A DNA stretch of 64,000 nucleotides, from positions 1-64,000 of the forward strand of contig JBDKUO010000030.1 in assembly GCA_039679645.1 (NCBI GenBank), in the 5' to 3' direction. This document shows, in pieces, positions 24,198 to 32,539 of this stretch. The stretch's first letter is position 1. Every line of letters starts with the position of its first letter. The notes under the pieces are model-generated. The model was not told the origin of the DNA, did not search any database, and saw nothing but the letters and a program-made list of their open reading frames with translations. The stretch comes from Armatimonadota bacterium. Its GTDB lineage: Bacteria > Armatimonadota > UBA5829. The position numbers and the translations under genes were made by a program.

Positions 24198-24416
24198 TCA
24201 CGCCACCTTGTAAATTGCAGGACGATACTTCGGCCTCGGTATTGGCTTGCTCTTAGCGCGTGCTGCTTCCATCCAGGCATCCTTGGCTGTTTGCACTTCC
24301 GCCAGGGCCTCTTCAGGGGTCTTACCGAAAGCCGAACATGCCCGAAGATCAGGAATATCGGCGATATAACCGTCATCCTCTTCACTATAGAAAATGTTTA
24401 TATGATAATCTTTCAT
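24198..24416 (-). CDS. HicB-like antitoxin domain protein, orphan
   Basis: 72 residues starting MKDYHINIFYSEEDDGYIADIPDLRACSAFGKTPEEAL, the degraded RNase H-like fold of HicB antitoxins (D-GY-A-IPDL-GCxxxGxTxEEA). No HicA double-stranded RNA-binding toxin (about 60 residues) is seen on either side, so it is an orphan. ATG 24416 is chosen because the HicB fold begins there; an upstream in-frame start at 24491 adds a non-matching tail. Confidence 0.75.
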   Translation of the reverse strand: MKDYHINIFYSEEDDGYIADIPDLRACSAFGKTPEEALAEVQTAKDAWMEAARAKSKPIPRPKYRPAIYKVA

Positions 24417-24509
24417 ATCATGACTTTCGCGTTTTCGCTCTTTCGGGCTTTCGCGATTAATTGCATCCGCCTGTAGCCCCGCTACTTGCAAAATGACAGG
24501 ATGCGATTA

Positions 24510-26000
24510 CTACCCCAACACCTGTAAATCATCTATATTCTTCTGATGCTCGACCAAGTCCACAATAGGTGAACTCGATGCGATCAGCATTGCCAGCCCC
24601 ACGATTCGATGATAGCTGAAAAGCCACACATCGAAAGACGGCGGAAGCAGTATCAGCAGGCTTCCTATACCGACAAGCCACGGTTTTCGCCTGTGCCGGC
24701 ACATGATCGACCACAAAACTATAGGCACGGCCAGCACATAATGATGCTCCCAAACCAATGGCGAGAGAACCAATGCAAGAGCCAGTATATCCATACAATG
24801 TCCGGTAAACCGGATAGTCTCGGCCGGAGCCGTCTCACATGCATCAGCACTCTTGACGCATGCCGCAAAAGACTTCTCTCGTTTTACAGCTCTTACTGCG
24901 ACATATATGATAGCGACAATTGCCAAAATACGCCAGAGAACCATTGCAACGGCATAAGCATTGTGAAAACTCGGACCGACAGAAAAAAACCAGGCCGACT
25001 TTGTAATAATGCCATACAGGCTGTTGTCGCGATAGACGGAAGCCAGCGGAAACCCGTTCGGGAAACCCTGCGAGAACTCATAATACCATCGCCATACATC
25101 AAATCGCCCGCCGAGACTTCCATCCAGCGCAATAATTGCCAGAAGTGCAACTGCAAAAGCTGCCAATGTGCGCCAGCGCCGGGTTACAGCCGCAGGCGCC
25201 AAGATCGCCACAGGATATAGCTTAATGCACGCGCCTAATGCGAGCATCACCCCTGCAAACCAGGGCCGCTTGCCGCCCATGGCGAGCACATACAATATCG
25301 CCACCAGCATTAACAGGTTCGCCTGGTTCCACCTAAGTGCCCGGATCAAAGGAATATTGAACACAAACACTGCCGCTACAAGCAGCATCGGCAAAACCCC
25401 TCTGCCGCCCAGCGCCTTTACGAACCTCATACTCAGCAAATACGCCGCGATTGCCAGAAAAAACTGGGCGCACTGCCAGAGATAAAATATATACGACCAG
25501 ACTTGCGCATCAGTCGTTTTTACGCCGAATGTATGCGCAGACCCAACCAGGACCCTATAAGCACCCGCTATACTCTCCGCAAGGACCGGCGGATACAAAT
25601 AGCCTGTGCCGAAATATGGATCTCGGCCATGCAGGATTGCATCTGCGGCATTAGTATAGCAATCATAGTCGCAGGACTTGTATGTGTACTCACTTACAAG
25701 CATCGCGATATGCCCAAAAACAAGCACAAACAGTACTACCGATACAATGCCGATAAGACCGGCGGACCTGCGTCTCTGGAACTCGACATAAGCAACAACA
25801 GCCAGCGCAGCCATGGAACAAAAGCCGAACATCTCAAATACCCGAGAAGATGTCTCCCATGAACTGCCGATGCTCGGCAGCCCGCTCGACACCATCAGAG
25901 GCGGCAACAATACCATACACGCCGCAAGGATACCATACAGCGCCCATGTCTTCCAACCATATACACAGTTGTCGTTGATAATATTATCCATTCGGTTCAT
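24510..26000 (-). CDS. GT87-family membrane glycosyltransferase (DUF2029)
   Basis: 496 residues with about 11 membrane helices. DAILHGRDPYFGTGYLYPP (about 87-105) is the periplasmic acceptor/donor loop pattern of GT87 polyprenyl-phosphate mannosyltransferases. NQANLLMLVAILYVLAMGGKRPWFAGVMLALGACIKLYPVAIL is the second family region. It likely uses a lipid-linked sugar on the outer face of the inner membrane. It starts 15 bases after the barrel gene, inside the nuo cluster. Confidence 0.8.
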   Translation of the reverse strand: MNRMDNIINDNCVYGWKTWALYGILAACMVLLPPLMVSSGLPSIGSSWETSSRVFEMFGFCSMAALAVVAYVEFQRRRSAGLIGIVSVVLFVLVFGHIAMLVSEYTYKSCDYDCYTNAADAILHGRDPYFGTGYLYPPVLAESIAGAYRVLVGSAHTFGVKTTDAQVWSYIFYLWQCAQFFLAIAAYLLSMRFVKALGGRGVLPMLLVAAVFVFNIPLIRALRWNQANLLMLVAILYVLAMGGKRPWFAGVMLALGACIKLYPVAILAPAAVTRRWRTLAAFAVALLAIIALDGSLGGRFDVWRWYYEFSQGFPNGFPLASVYRDNSLYGIITKSAWFFSVGPSFHNAYAVAMVLWRILAIVAIIYVAVRAVKREKSFAACVKSADACETAPAETIRFTGHCMDILALALVLSPLVWEHHYVLAVPIVLWSIMCRHRRKPWLVGIGSLLILLPPSFDVWLFSYHRIVGLAMLIASSSPIVDLVEHQKNIDDLQVLG

Positions 26001-26015
26001 TGGAACCGGCCTATA

Positions 26016-26849
26016 TTATAGACCCGCTACGTAGCTGAATCCCCACGAATACTCAGGCTGACTGTCGGCGACAAAACCAAGGTCTATCGCAAAACCCGGA
26101 AGCACGTCCGGATATATGCGAAAACCCGTATCGAAAATGAAACGCCCCGAATGATCGCTTGTGCCTATATTGTGCGGCTGCAAATATATGCCGCGGAAGT
26201 TCAGGTAGGGCGAGTCCCACATACCCTCTGCTATAAAACTTATATTCGGCGATAAGGCCATCTCCATACCAAAGAGGCCGGCTACCTTTTGATCGTCTTT
26301 AGTAATGCCTATTGTGCCGTCCACGAAACGGCCCGTATCCTGCTTGTAGATAAGCCTTTTAGTCGCAAGCAAAAAGTATTTGGTGCCGTTATTGACATCA
26401 GTAAACGGCTCGACATCCTGCATGTCGTTGAATACATCTCTCACAGCCAGAGCCAGGGCCGGACGTTTTTTTGTCTCGTCATAGACTCGCCACTTCGCGC
26501 TGAATGTGTTGAAGCTCTCGTTCGACAGGACAGGCTTAAAACCGTCGCCTGCCGTGAGCAGATCCCTTATATAGTTGCCCGATACCTCTACACGGTCTGA
26601 AATGCCGTATGTCAGAGTTGCACGGACCTGCCTATCAAGAAATCGACCGTTGCCTATAAACTCGGCGTGGCGGGACTCATTATATCCCATGGCAAGTTGA
26701 CCGCGGCCCAAACTGCGCGCAGTCGGCACTACATATAGACCCGAAAGGCCATGCCAGGATGTGGTCGTTATCTGGTAAGTCTGCTGCTGAGCAAAACAAG
26801 CCGCACTCAGCGACAAGAGCATGACCAGACAAGTAAAAACCTTTCGCAT
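26016..26849 (-). CDS. Outer-membrane beta-barrel protein, YjbH-like
   Basis: 277 residues with a signal peptide (MRKVFTCLVMLLSLSAACFA, cleavage after about 20). The mature part is rich in alternating strands, with GLSGLYVVPTARSLGRGQLAMGYNE, RATLTYGISDRVEVSGNY and an aromatic end (YSWGFSYVAGL). The GLxGLxxxPTAR-like start resembles exopolysaccharide-linked outer-membrane proteins. It supports a diderm envelope. GGGGAGG lies 3-4 bases before the ATG. It follows nuoK by 13 bases and pairs with the GT87 gene. Confidence 0.7.
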   Translation of the reverse strand: MRKVFTCLVMLLSLSAACFAQQQTYQITTTSWHGLSGLYVVPTARSLGRGQLAMGYNESRHAEFIGNGRFLDRQVRATLTYGISDRVEVSGNYIRDLLTAGDGFKPVLSNESFNTFSAKWRVYDETKKRPALALAVRDVFNDMQDVEPFTDVNNGTKYFLLATKRLIYKQDTGRFVDGTIGITKDDQKVAGLFGMEMALSPNISFIAEGMWDSPYLNFRGIYLQPHNIGTSDHSGRFIFDTGFRIYPDVLPGFAIDLGFVADSQPEYSWGFSYVAGL

Positions 26850-26862
26850 CCGGCCTCCCCTA

Positions 26863-27186
26863 CTACAATTTCATCGCGCTGATCTTGTCGGCGTCGATAT
26901 GCTGTTCGTTTCTATATATGTTGATTACAATAGCAAGCCCGACTGCAGCCTCAGCGGCAGCCAGAGTTATTACAAACACCGCAAAGACCTGACCCGCGAT
27001 CACAGGCAGCTTGAGATATGACCCGAATGCGACCAGATTGATATTGGCAGCATTGAGCATAAGCTCTATCGAAAGGAGCATGCCGATTGCGCTGCGGCGG
27101 ACCATCATACCGAAGAGGCCTATGCAAAAAAGCATCGCGCCGACAGTCAGAATCCAGCTTATCGGAATACCATATGCGCTATGCAT
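26863..27186 (-). CDS. nuoK: NADH-quinone oxidoreductase subunit K
   Basis: 107-residue, three-helix complex I subunit. The conserved second helix MLLSIELMLNAANINLVAF carries the proton-path Glu, and helix three has FVITLAAAEAAVGLAIVINIYR with the second Glu. It overlaps nuoJ by 8 bases. It is the last gene of the nuoHIJK block before the first interruption. Confidence 0.95.
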   Translation of the reverse strand: MHSAYGIPISWILTVGAMLFCIGLFGMMVRRSAIGMLLSIELMLNAANINLVAFGSYLKLPVIAGQVFAVFVITLAAAEAAVGLAIVINIYRNEQHIDADKISAMKL

Positions 27187-27715
27187 CTTCAGTATCCTCC
27201 TTGGCTATCACAACTGCGCCAATTAAAACAGCCAGCAGCACCACGGATGCAAGCTCGAATGGAAACACATAAGGCTGGAGCAAAGCAGTTGCGACCGCAT
27301 CTATCCCAACGCCCGACTTTGCAGGCCCGCTTGCCGCAACATGCCTGACCCATACGGAGTTGGCGACGGTGACAAACAAAAACAAAAACATCACGCCAGC
27401 CGCGGCGGCTGCAAGCAGTGGATTGTAGATAGCCTGAGAAAAGCCGATCTTCATGACCCGGTGCGAAAGGAAAATCGCGAGAATGATCATTGTCGTGATC
27501 GCGCCGACATAAATCATCACCTGGACCGCTGCCAAAAACGGCGCGTTCATCAGTGCATAGATGCCTGCCACGCCGAAGAGCATAAGCCCAAGGCACAGAG
27601 CCGCGCGCAGTATATTCGGCAGCAGCACCACGCCGATGGCCGAGAGCACAGTGATGCCCGCCACGGCTATAAAGGCTACCTGGTATCCGGTTATATAGAA
27701 TCCTAATATATGCAT
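27179..27715 (-). CDS. nuoJ: NADH-quinone oxidoreductase subunit J
   Basis: 178 residues with five predicted membrane helices. The family region AALCLGLMLFGVAGIYALMNAPFLAAVQVMIYVGAITTMIILAIFL (the pi-bulge helix with YVGA) is clear. Overlaps nuoK by 8 bases and is separated from nuoI by a 92-base gap holding an inverted repeat. Confidence 0.94.
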   Translation of the reverse strand: MHILGFYITGYQVAFIAVAGITVLSAIGVVLLPNILRAALCLGLMLFGVAGIYALMNAPFLAAVQVMIYVGAITTMIILAIFLSHRVMKIGFSQAIYNPLLAAAAAGVMFLFLFVTVANSVWVRHVAASGPAKSGVGIDAVATALLQPYVFPFELASVVLLAVLIGAVVIAKEDTEDA

Positions 27716-27744
27716 AATAGTTTATCGAGTCTAAAAGTCAAAAA

Positions 27745-27820
27745 GTTGGAAAGTCAAAAAGCACGGCAATGCTATTGATCACGGCAACTTTTAGACTTTG
27801 TGACTTTTTAACTTTCCAAC
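27745..27820. repeat. 17-bp inverted repeat between nuoI and nuoJ
   Basis: GTTGGAAAGTCAAAAAG (27745-27761) pairs with CTTTTTAACTTTCCAAC (27804-27820), one mismatch, around a 42-base spacer. An inner pair AGTCTAAAAG/CTTTTAGACT crosses it. The repeat reaches into the 3' end of nuoI. It may reduce read-through or stabilise the upstream message. Confidence 0.6.
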
Positions 27821-28287
27821 TTAGTCTCAGGTTCAGGCGGAAGCTGGCCGCCGAGTTCATTTAACTTATCGAGATTGTATATCATTCCCTCGCGGGTGCG
27901 GCTTGCCAGCTCAAATGTTCGCGCCGGTCTGAGGCAGCCCTTAGGGCAGACCTCCATGCACAGCCCGCAAAACATACACCGCGATATATCTATGGAAAAC
28001 TTCGCCGGTTTGCGGTCCTTGGGGTCTGTCTTGTCGACTTCCACTGTAATAATATGCTCAGGGCACATGCGAGCGCACGCACCGCACGCGATGCAGTCCG
28101 ACCGACCGGTCTCCGGCCTCACAGGCAGCGTCGGCATTCCCCGATAGGCCTCGGGAAGCTGCGGTCTCTGCTCGGGATAAAGCTCGGTCACGCACGGGCG
28201 CAAAATGCTCCAGTTTATGGCAGTGACCTTAAGGCCCTTTATGATACTCACGAATGAGTTTTTTATATCACTGAGTATGGTAGACAT
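27808..28287 (-). CDS. nuoI: NADH-quinone oxidoreductase subunit I
   Basis: 159-residue ferredoxin-like subunit binding two 4Fe-4S clusters (N6a, N6b). CIACGACARMCP (about 61-72) and CMFCGLCMEVCP (about 104-115) supply the cysteines. It passes electrons towards the quinone site. It shares one base with nuoH. The C-terminal tail (PPEPETKLES) is not conserved. Confidence 0.95.
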   Translation of the reverse strand: MSTILSDIKNSFVSIIKGLKVTAINWSILRPCVTELYPEQRPQLPEAYRGMPTLPVRPETGRSDCIACGACARMCPEHIITVEVDKTDPKDRKPAKFSIDISRCMFCGLCMEVCPKGCLRPARTFELASRTREGMIYNLDKLNELGGQLPPEPETKLES

Positions 28288-29330
28288 TATTTATGCATCC
28301 AGAAAACCACATATGCGCCGGTAAGGAGCAGATTGACAAGCCCGGTCGGAATGAGAGCCTTCCAGGAGAGGTTCATAAGCTGATCGACACGCACACGAGG
28401 CAGGGTCGAACGGACCCACATGATGAAAACTACAAGCACCCAACACTTGGCCATAAACCAGAAAAGCGATACCGCTGAAAATGCTATCCCTGTAAGCTGG
28501 CCGCCGAGTATATGAAGAGGCGGCTGATATCCGCCTAAAAATAGCGTCGTGATTATCGCTGAAAGAGTAAACGATTCGGCAAACTCCGCCAGGAAAAACA
28601 GAGCAAACTTCATCCCCGAATACTCGGTGTTGAAACCGGCTACAAGCTCGGACTCGGCTTCCATAATGTCGAACGGTGTGACGTTGATCTCTGCAAGCCC
28701 GGCTATGACCAGCATCAGAAACGCCAGCGGCAGCATCGGAAAACCCGTAAACAAATCCCAGTGCCAGAACCCGCCTGATTGATTCGCAACTATCGTGTTG
28801 AGGTCGAGAGAACCGTTTATCAGCACGGGCACGACCAACGCGAGTATGATCGGGACTTCATATGAGATCAACTGCGATGCGCCTCGAAATGCGCCCAGCA
28901 GTGACCATTTGTTGTTCGACGCCCAGCCGCCGACTATGATCCCGATAACGCCGATAGATGAGATCGCGCTTATATACATCACGCCTACATTGAGGCTCTG
29001 GGCAGTGAGGCCCGCGCCGAACGGAATGACGACATAGACCAGATATGCGGGAATAAACACCAGTGCGGGAGCAATGGTAAAAAGCCATTTGTCCGCGCCT
29101 TTGGGAATGATATCTTCTTTTTGAAAGAGCTTCAGGGCATCCGCCACGGTCTGCGCCACGCCCCAGGGACCTGTCCGGTTCGGTCCAAGGCGCGATTGGA
29201 TTCGGGCGATGACCCATCTGAGCTTGAGAACCAGATACAGCACTGCCACGAGCATAAATACAAGCACAACTACAGCTATTGCTATGAGTTTGCCCAACTC
29301 CAGCGCCAGATCAATGAGGATTTGGTTCAT
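28287..29330 (-). CDS. nuoH: NADH-quinone oxidoreductase subunit H
   Basis: 347-residue, eight-helix subunit forming the quinone channel. RIQSRLGPNRTGPWGVAQTVADALKLFQKEDI, EINVTPFDIMEAESELVAGFNTEYSG and FIMWVRSTLPRVRVDQLM are the family motifs, with the acidic quinone-channel residues present. First gene of the operon here: nuoA-G are not upstream in this window, and a consensus promoter lies 75 bases before the ATG. Confidence 0.96.
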   Translation of the reverse strand: MNQILIDLALELGKLIAIAVVVLVFMLVAVLYLVLKLRWVIARIQSRLGPNRTGPWGVAQTVADALKLFQKEDIIPKGADKWLFTIAPALVFIPAYLVYVVIPFGAGLTAQSLNVGVMYISAISSIGVIGIIVGGWASNNKWSLLGAFRGASQLISYEVPIILALVVPVLINGSLDLNTIVANQSGGFWHWDLFTGFPMLPLAFLMLVIAGLAEINVTPFDIMEAESELVAGFNTEYSGMKFALFFLAEFAESFTLSAIITTLFLGGYQPPLHILGGQLTGIAFSAVSLFWFMAKCWVLVVFIMWVRSTLPRVRVDQLMNLSWKALIPTGLVNLLLTGAYVVFWMHK

Positions 29331-29404
29331 ATTGCCCCTACAAGATTAAAGCGCCCTCCGGCAGTTACCGAAACAGCGCTTCTCATACGCACATCAACGG
29401 CTTA

Positions 29405-29433
29405 ATTATATGGATGAAGAGCCTTGGTGTCAA
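29405..29433 (-). promoter_or_regulatory. Consensus promoter of the nuoH operon
   Basis: Minus strand TTGACA (29433-29428), a 17-base spacer and TATAAT (29410-29405): a perfect housekeeping consensus. Predicted transcription start is near 29398, about 68 bases before the nuoH ATG, which is preceded by AGGGGC. Confidence 0.85.
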
Positions 29434-29438
29434 GGCTC
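29419..29438. promoter_or_regulatory. 8-bp palindrome over the nuoH -35 box
   Basis: GAGCCTTG-GTGT-CAAGGCTC, perfect arms around 4 bases, covering the -35 element of the nuoH promoter. It also lies 10 bases after the stop of the upstream glycosyltransferase gene, so it may be an operator, a terminator hairpin for that gene, or both. No T-run follows on the minus strand. Confidence 0.55.
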
Positions 29439-29448
29439 GCCCGCACGT

Positions 29449-30096
29449 TTAACTCCTGAACTCGCGGCCATCGAGCAGTATCTTGGTGATGTCGTAGTAC
29501 ATTTTCATGCGCGCGGAAAAGCCCTTTAGGAAACCCAGCTTCTCTTCTTTCATATGGTGGGTGCAGCCGGCAAGAGCAACGCGGCTGACTTTGAGGTTGC
29601 GGGAGCGAAAATACTTGGTGATGGCTGTTTCGACGCCCGAACGCACACCGTCGAGGCCGGGGATATCCAGAAAAACATCGCGGCGCATCGCCCGCTGGCC
29701 TGAGATATAGGGGGTGAGAAACTGCGCAAGGTCGGTCGGTCCTCTGCCGCCGTTGAATATGCCTATAGCCATATCCGCTTTGCCATTTGCGACGGGCTTG
29801 ATGATGGCGTCCACCTTGTCGCCGTCCATGCCGACCAGATCGGCGTCAAGAAAAAGTATGACGTCCGCGTCGGTGCCGAGAGCGCCCGCGCGCATCGCCC
29901 CACCCTTGCCGCGGTTCGTCTCCAGGTTCATTACCCGCACGCCCGGATCGGATGAGACTAACTCATACGTGCCGTCTGTGGAGCCGTCACTGACCACGAG
30001 GATCTCGTCCACAAACTGAGCGTTCTTTATCGCTTCAAGCACGAGAGATATGCGATCTTTTTCATTATATGCCGGCACTATTGCCGCTACTTTCAT
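29449..30096 (-). CDS. GT2-family glycosyltransferase
   Basis: 215 residues of GT-A fold. It starts VAAIVPAYNEKDRISLVLEAI, with VVSDGSTDGT (about 35-44), RGKGGAMRAG (about 63-72) and the metal-binding DxD in ILFLDADLVG (about 80-89). No membrane helix at the C-terminus. The pattern fits dolichol-phosphate-mannose-synthase-like and glucosyl-3-phosphoglycerate-synthase-like enzymes; the substrate cannot be chosen. It is followed by 19 bases and then a membrane-anchored coiled-coil gene upstream on the same strand. Confidence 0.85.
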   Translation of the reverse strand: MKVAAIVPAYNEKDRISLVLEAIKNAQFVDEILVVSDGSTDGTYELVSSDPGVRVMNLETNRGKGGAMRAGALGTDADVILFLDADLVGMDGDKVDAIIKPVANGKADMAIGIFNGGRGPTDLAQFLTPYISGQRAMRRDVFLDIPGLDGVRSGVETAITKYFRSRNLKVSRVALAGCTHHMKEEKLGFLKGFSARMKMYYDITKILLDGREFRS

Positions 30097-30114
30097 GCTG
30101 CTACCTATTAACCG

Positions 30115-30561
30115 TTACTTATTATCAGTCGCCTTTTTACTGTTGCCTGTTACCTGTTTACTATTCTTCTCAATCTTTGCTTCTTCGGAGATATCGTTCC
30201 AGGCCTTCTGGAAGGTGCGGACAGTCCGGTCGCGGGCATTGCCCAGAAACTCCGCCGCATCTCCTACGATGTCTTTCGAAACATCATTCGCCGATTTAAG
30301 ACGTTTCAAAGCCTTATCAAGTTCCACTTGAGCCTGCTGAGGTTTCTTTTTTGCTATCAGCTCTTTTGCGTTCTTAGCATAGCGCTGAGCCTCGGCAAGA
30401 GCGGTCACCAGATCGGTGCTCGAAGCGCTCTTTTCTTTATTCTGAACATGAACTTTGGCGGAGATGGCGCGGACCTCGCTTCTGAGCTGTTCTATGCGCC
30501 ACTGGTCATAGCCGATTACCAGCAGGACTATTATAAAGAGTAAACATCCCATTCGTTTCAT
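30115..30561 (-). CDS. Membrane-anchored coiled-coil hypothetical protein
   Basis: 148 residues: an N-terminal membrane segment (about 4-17, MGCLLFIIVLLVIGY), then predicted helix throughout with heptad character (QLRSEVRAISAKVHVQNKE; AEAQRYAKNAKELIAKKKPQQAQVELDKALKRLKSA) and a polar Lys/Asn tail. No family recognised. It lies between a phospholipid enzyme and a GT2 gene on the same strand, so an envelope role is plausible. Confidence 0.65.
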   Translation of the reverse strand: MKRMGCLLFIIVLLVIGYDQWRIEQLRSEVRAISAKVHVQNKEKSASSTDLVTALAEAQRYAKNAKELIAKKKPQQAQVELDKALKRLKSANDVSKDIVGDAAEFLGNARDRTVRTFQKAWNDISEEAKIEKNSKQVTGNSKKATDNK

Positions 30562-30575
30562 AGATCAGATATCCC

Positions 30576-31307
30576 CTATCCTGCAGCCATTATGTCTCTG
30601 TCGTCCTCGAGGGAGCGGACAAGCCTGGCAATAACTGTCTTGCCGCCGTAGACCTGTTCGCCCACACCGACGTTGAACTCCACATCATTCGAGAAGATCA
30701 CCAGATCGACCTGACTGCCGCGCTCGATAAAACCGAGCTTCTGCGAGTAATCCAGTTTGTCGCCAGGCTCCACAAAACACCTGATCTTGGCTACGAACTT
30801 ATCGGCAATCAGCACCACTGCCATCTTAAGACCATTGGAGTCTATGAAGATTGTATTACGTTCATTCTCGAGATGGTAGCGGCGGGCGAACATATCGACC
30901 ATCTTCCTCAGCCACACCACTCTTATATATTCCCAAAGATCGAGCATAGGTAAATTGAGCTTTGCGCTGACCCGGTGAATCTTTTCGACCGTGCACGGCA
31001 GAGGCGTATAGTTAAAGTGGACATCGAGGGGTGACATATATATGCCTATCGCCCAGCCATTTTTCTCATCATAGTCGCAGCCGGTGATCTCGGGCAGAGG
31101 TATCTTCTCGCCCAGTTTCTCGGCATAGATCGAGTTCTCATTGACGCGCTTGATATAGACTACCCGGCCATCTGCGGGAGCAACAATCACGCCGTCGCGG
31201 CTGTCCGGCTGGCGAACAGGGTCACGATAGAACCACACACGGCGCAAAAAAGTGAGCGCACCCAGCCACAATATTGCTATTGCTATAAGTATATATACAA
31301 AAATCAT
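30576..31307 (-). CDS. psd: Phosphatidylserine decarboxylase-type enzyme
   Basis: 243-residue short-form decarboxylase that makes phosphatidylethanolamine (or an analogue) at the inner membrane. An N-terminal membrane segment leads to GVIVAPADGRVVYI, then SPLDVHFNYTPLPC with the active His, and LGFIERGSQVDLVIF, where the GS site (Ser near 206) is cleaved to form the pyruvoyl group. Its start overlaps the upstream ligase gene by 4 bases. No pssA is adjacent. Confidence 0.87.
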   Translation of the reverse strand: MIFVYILIAIAILWLGALTFLRRVWFYRDPVRQPDSRDGVIVAPADGRVVYIKRVNENSIYAEKLGEKIPLPEITGCDYDEKNGWAIGIYMSPLDVHFNYTPLPCTVEKIHRVSAKLNLPMLDLWEYIRVVWLRKMVDMFARRYHLENERNTIFIDSNGLKMAVVLIADKFVAKIRCFVEPGDKLDYSQKLGFIERGSQVDLVIFSNDVEFNVGVGEQVYGGKTVIARLVRSLEDDRDIMAAG

Positions 31308-32290
31308 GCCTGCTCTTTAAGACCTTTCCAGGCGTAATACGGCAGCCTCGGCACGAAATACGCCAAAAAACCGAATGTACCTTTTATGATATCTGTCCGC
31401 TGCCTCTTTTCGACCGGCCTCGGCTCGAACGTGCCGTTTCTATAACCATTGTCCATTGCGCTGTAAGCCGCCAAGAGCCCATCTTTCTCATACAAATCGC
31501 GCAAGTCATCGGAGGCGGTATGCGTCAGCAACTCGGTCGGAAAGTCGACAATAGACTTGAGTTCGTCTATCAGGCCCTTGGTCTCATCTATAATTCCCCT
31601 GCGGCAAATATCGTCACGCAGAGCGTTGTATCGTTCGATGTTGGGTTCAAGCGTTTCGTCCAGCTCGGCTATCGCCTTCACCGCCATAAGCAGTAATCGA
31701 ATACGATTCATATCCCAACATGTGTCACATGCTCTCAGTTCGATCGTACCCAGTCGCTTGGATAAGATCACGTCCTGAAACCGCACTGTCCAATCACTCT
31801 TGATCGGCCCGATGGCGAACGACTTGAACATTCGATACGACTCGCCGAAATACCTGCCTTTGACCATAGGAGAATTGGCGGTAAACAAAGGGAGGATCGG
31901 CAGAAAATGTATCAGATTGCCGTAGAGCCGTCTTTTGTCTTCGACCCCGCCGATGTGAATGTGGATAGCGCAGGTGTTGGTGGGGGCATCATAGTTGATA
32001 AGGTGGCCCATAGGAACGACAAGGCCGGTAGTTACTGACGCAAGTTCGGCTCTGCGCCTAGCTAAGTCCTGTGTGAGTGACTCAACTTCCTCATGCACAC
32101 CTGTGCTGATCTCGACTCCACTCACCCATCCCTGCTTAAGGTCCTTACCCCGGGCAAAATTGTGAGCAGAGTGGGTGTAGTAGAACCCCGGGTCCTTGGC
32201 AAGGAGCCTGGCCAGATAATAAAACGAATCGAACGTGGGGCGCTCGGGCTCGGTTATAAATACTTCTTCTTCAATTCCATATGTCGGCAT
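31304..32290 (-). CDS. GCS2-family carboxylate-amine ligase
   Basis: 328 residues of the YbdK/glutamate-cysteine ligase 2 family, which joins an amino acid to glutamate or a similar acid using ATP. It starts MPTYGIEEEVFITEP (the GIEEE motif binds metal), then GVEISTGVHEE, NTCAIHIHIGGVEDKRR and IELRACDT. ATG 32290 is chosen so that GIEEE sits at the start, as in the family; a longer start at 32329 adds unmatched residues. It overlaps psd by 4 bases. The product is unknown. Confidence 0.82.
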   Translation of the reverse strand: MPTYGIEEEVFITEPERPTFDSFYYLARLLAKDPGFYYTHSAHNFARGKDLKQGWVSGVEISTGVHEEVESLTQDLARRRAELASVTTGLVVPMGHLINYDAPTNTCAIHIHIGGVEDKRRLYGNLIHFLPILPLFTANSPMVKGRYFGESYRMFKSFAIGPIKSDWTVRFQDVILSKRLGTIELRACDTCWDMNRIRLLLMAVKAIAELDETLEPNIERYNALRDDICRRGIIDETKGLIDELKSIVDFPTELLTHTASDDLRDLYEKDGLLAAYSAMDNGYRNGTFEPRPVEKRQRTDIIKGTFGFLAYFVPRLPYYAWKGLKEQA

Positions 32291-32374
32291 CGTGATTCCA
32301 ATTATATCAGCAGAGGGGATGACTGGCAATGAAATGTGCGCAGAGTTTTGTGCGCAGAGTTTGTTGCGATTCGG

Positions 32375-32539
32375 TTAGTTAGCCGCGCCACCAATCAAGG
32401 CGAACGCACCCATCCTAACAAGCTGCAAAATCAAGTCCAGATAATGTTCAATACCTGACATCTGGTCCATCGTAAATGCCACCTCAAGGTCGGACAGATC
32501 AATCTTTAGCCTTCTCACCGCCAAGCCCTCCGGATTCAT
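32375..32539 (-). CDS. Truncated UPF0158-like small protein
   Basis: 54 codons, ATG 32539 overlapping the stop of the pRiA4b-type gene in ATGA. Residues about 10-37 (RRLKIDLSDLEVAFTMDQ... then IEHYLDL) match the start of UPF0158 proteins (xVKIDxxELExAFE...YYLDLETGE). The match ends right after YLDL, where the family continues ETGEV; the rest (ILQLVRMGAFALIGGAAN) does not fit. So it may be a fragment whose C-terminal part was replaced. Confidence 0.5.
   Translation of the reverse strand: MNPEGLAVRRLKIDLSDLEVAFTMDQMSGIEHYLDLILQLVRMGAFALIGGAAN

Noticed and set aside
24198-24416. Complete HicAB toxin-antitoxin pair
   Set aside because: The neighbour (23781-24194) has a membrane segment and is too long for HicA; no HicA-like frame was found on either side.
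27721-27820. Rho-independent terminator between nuoJ and nuoI
   Set aside because: The inverted repeat has a 42-base spacer, is AT-rich and lies inside the operon; there is no clear GC stem followed by a T-run.
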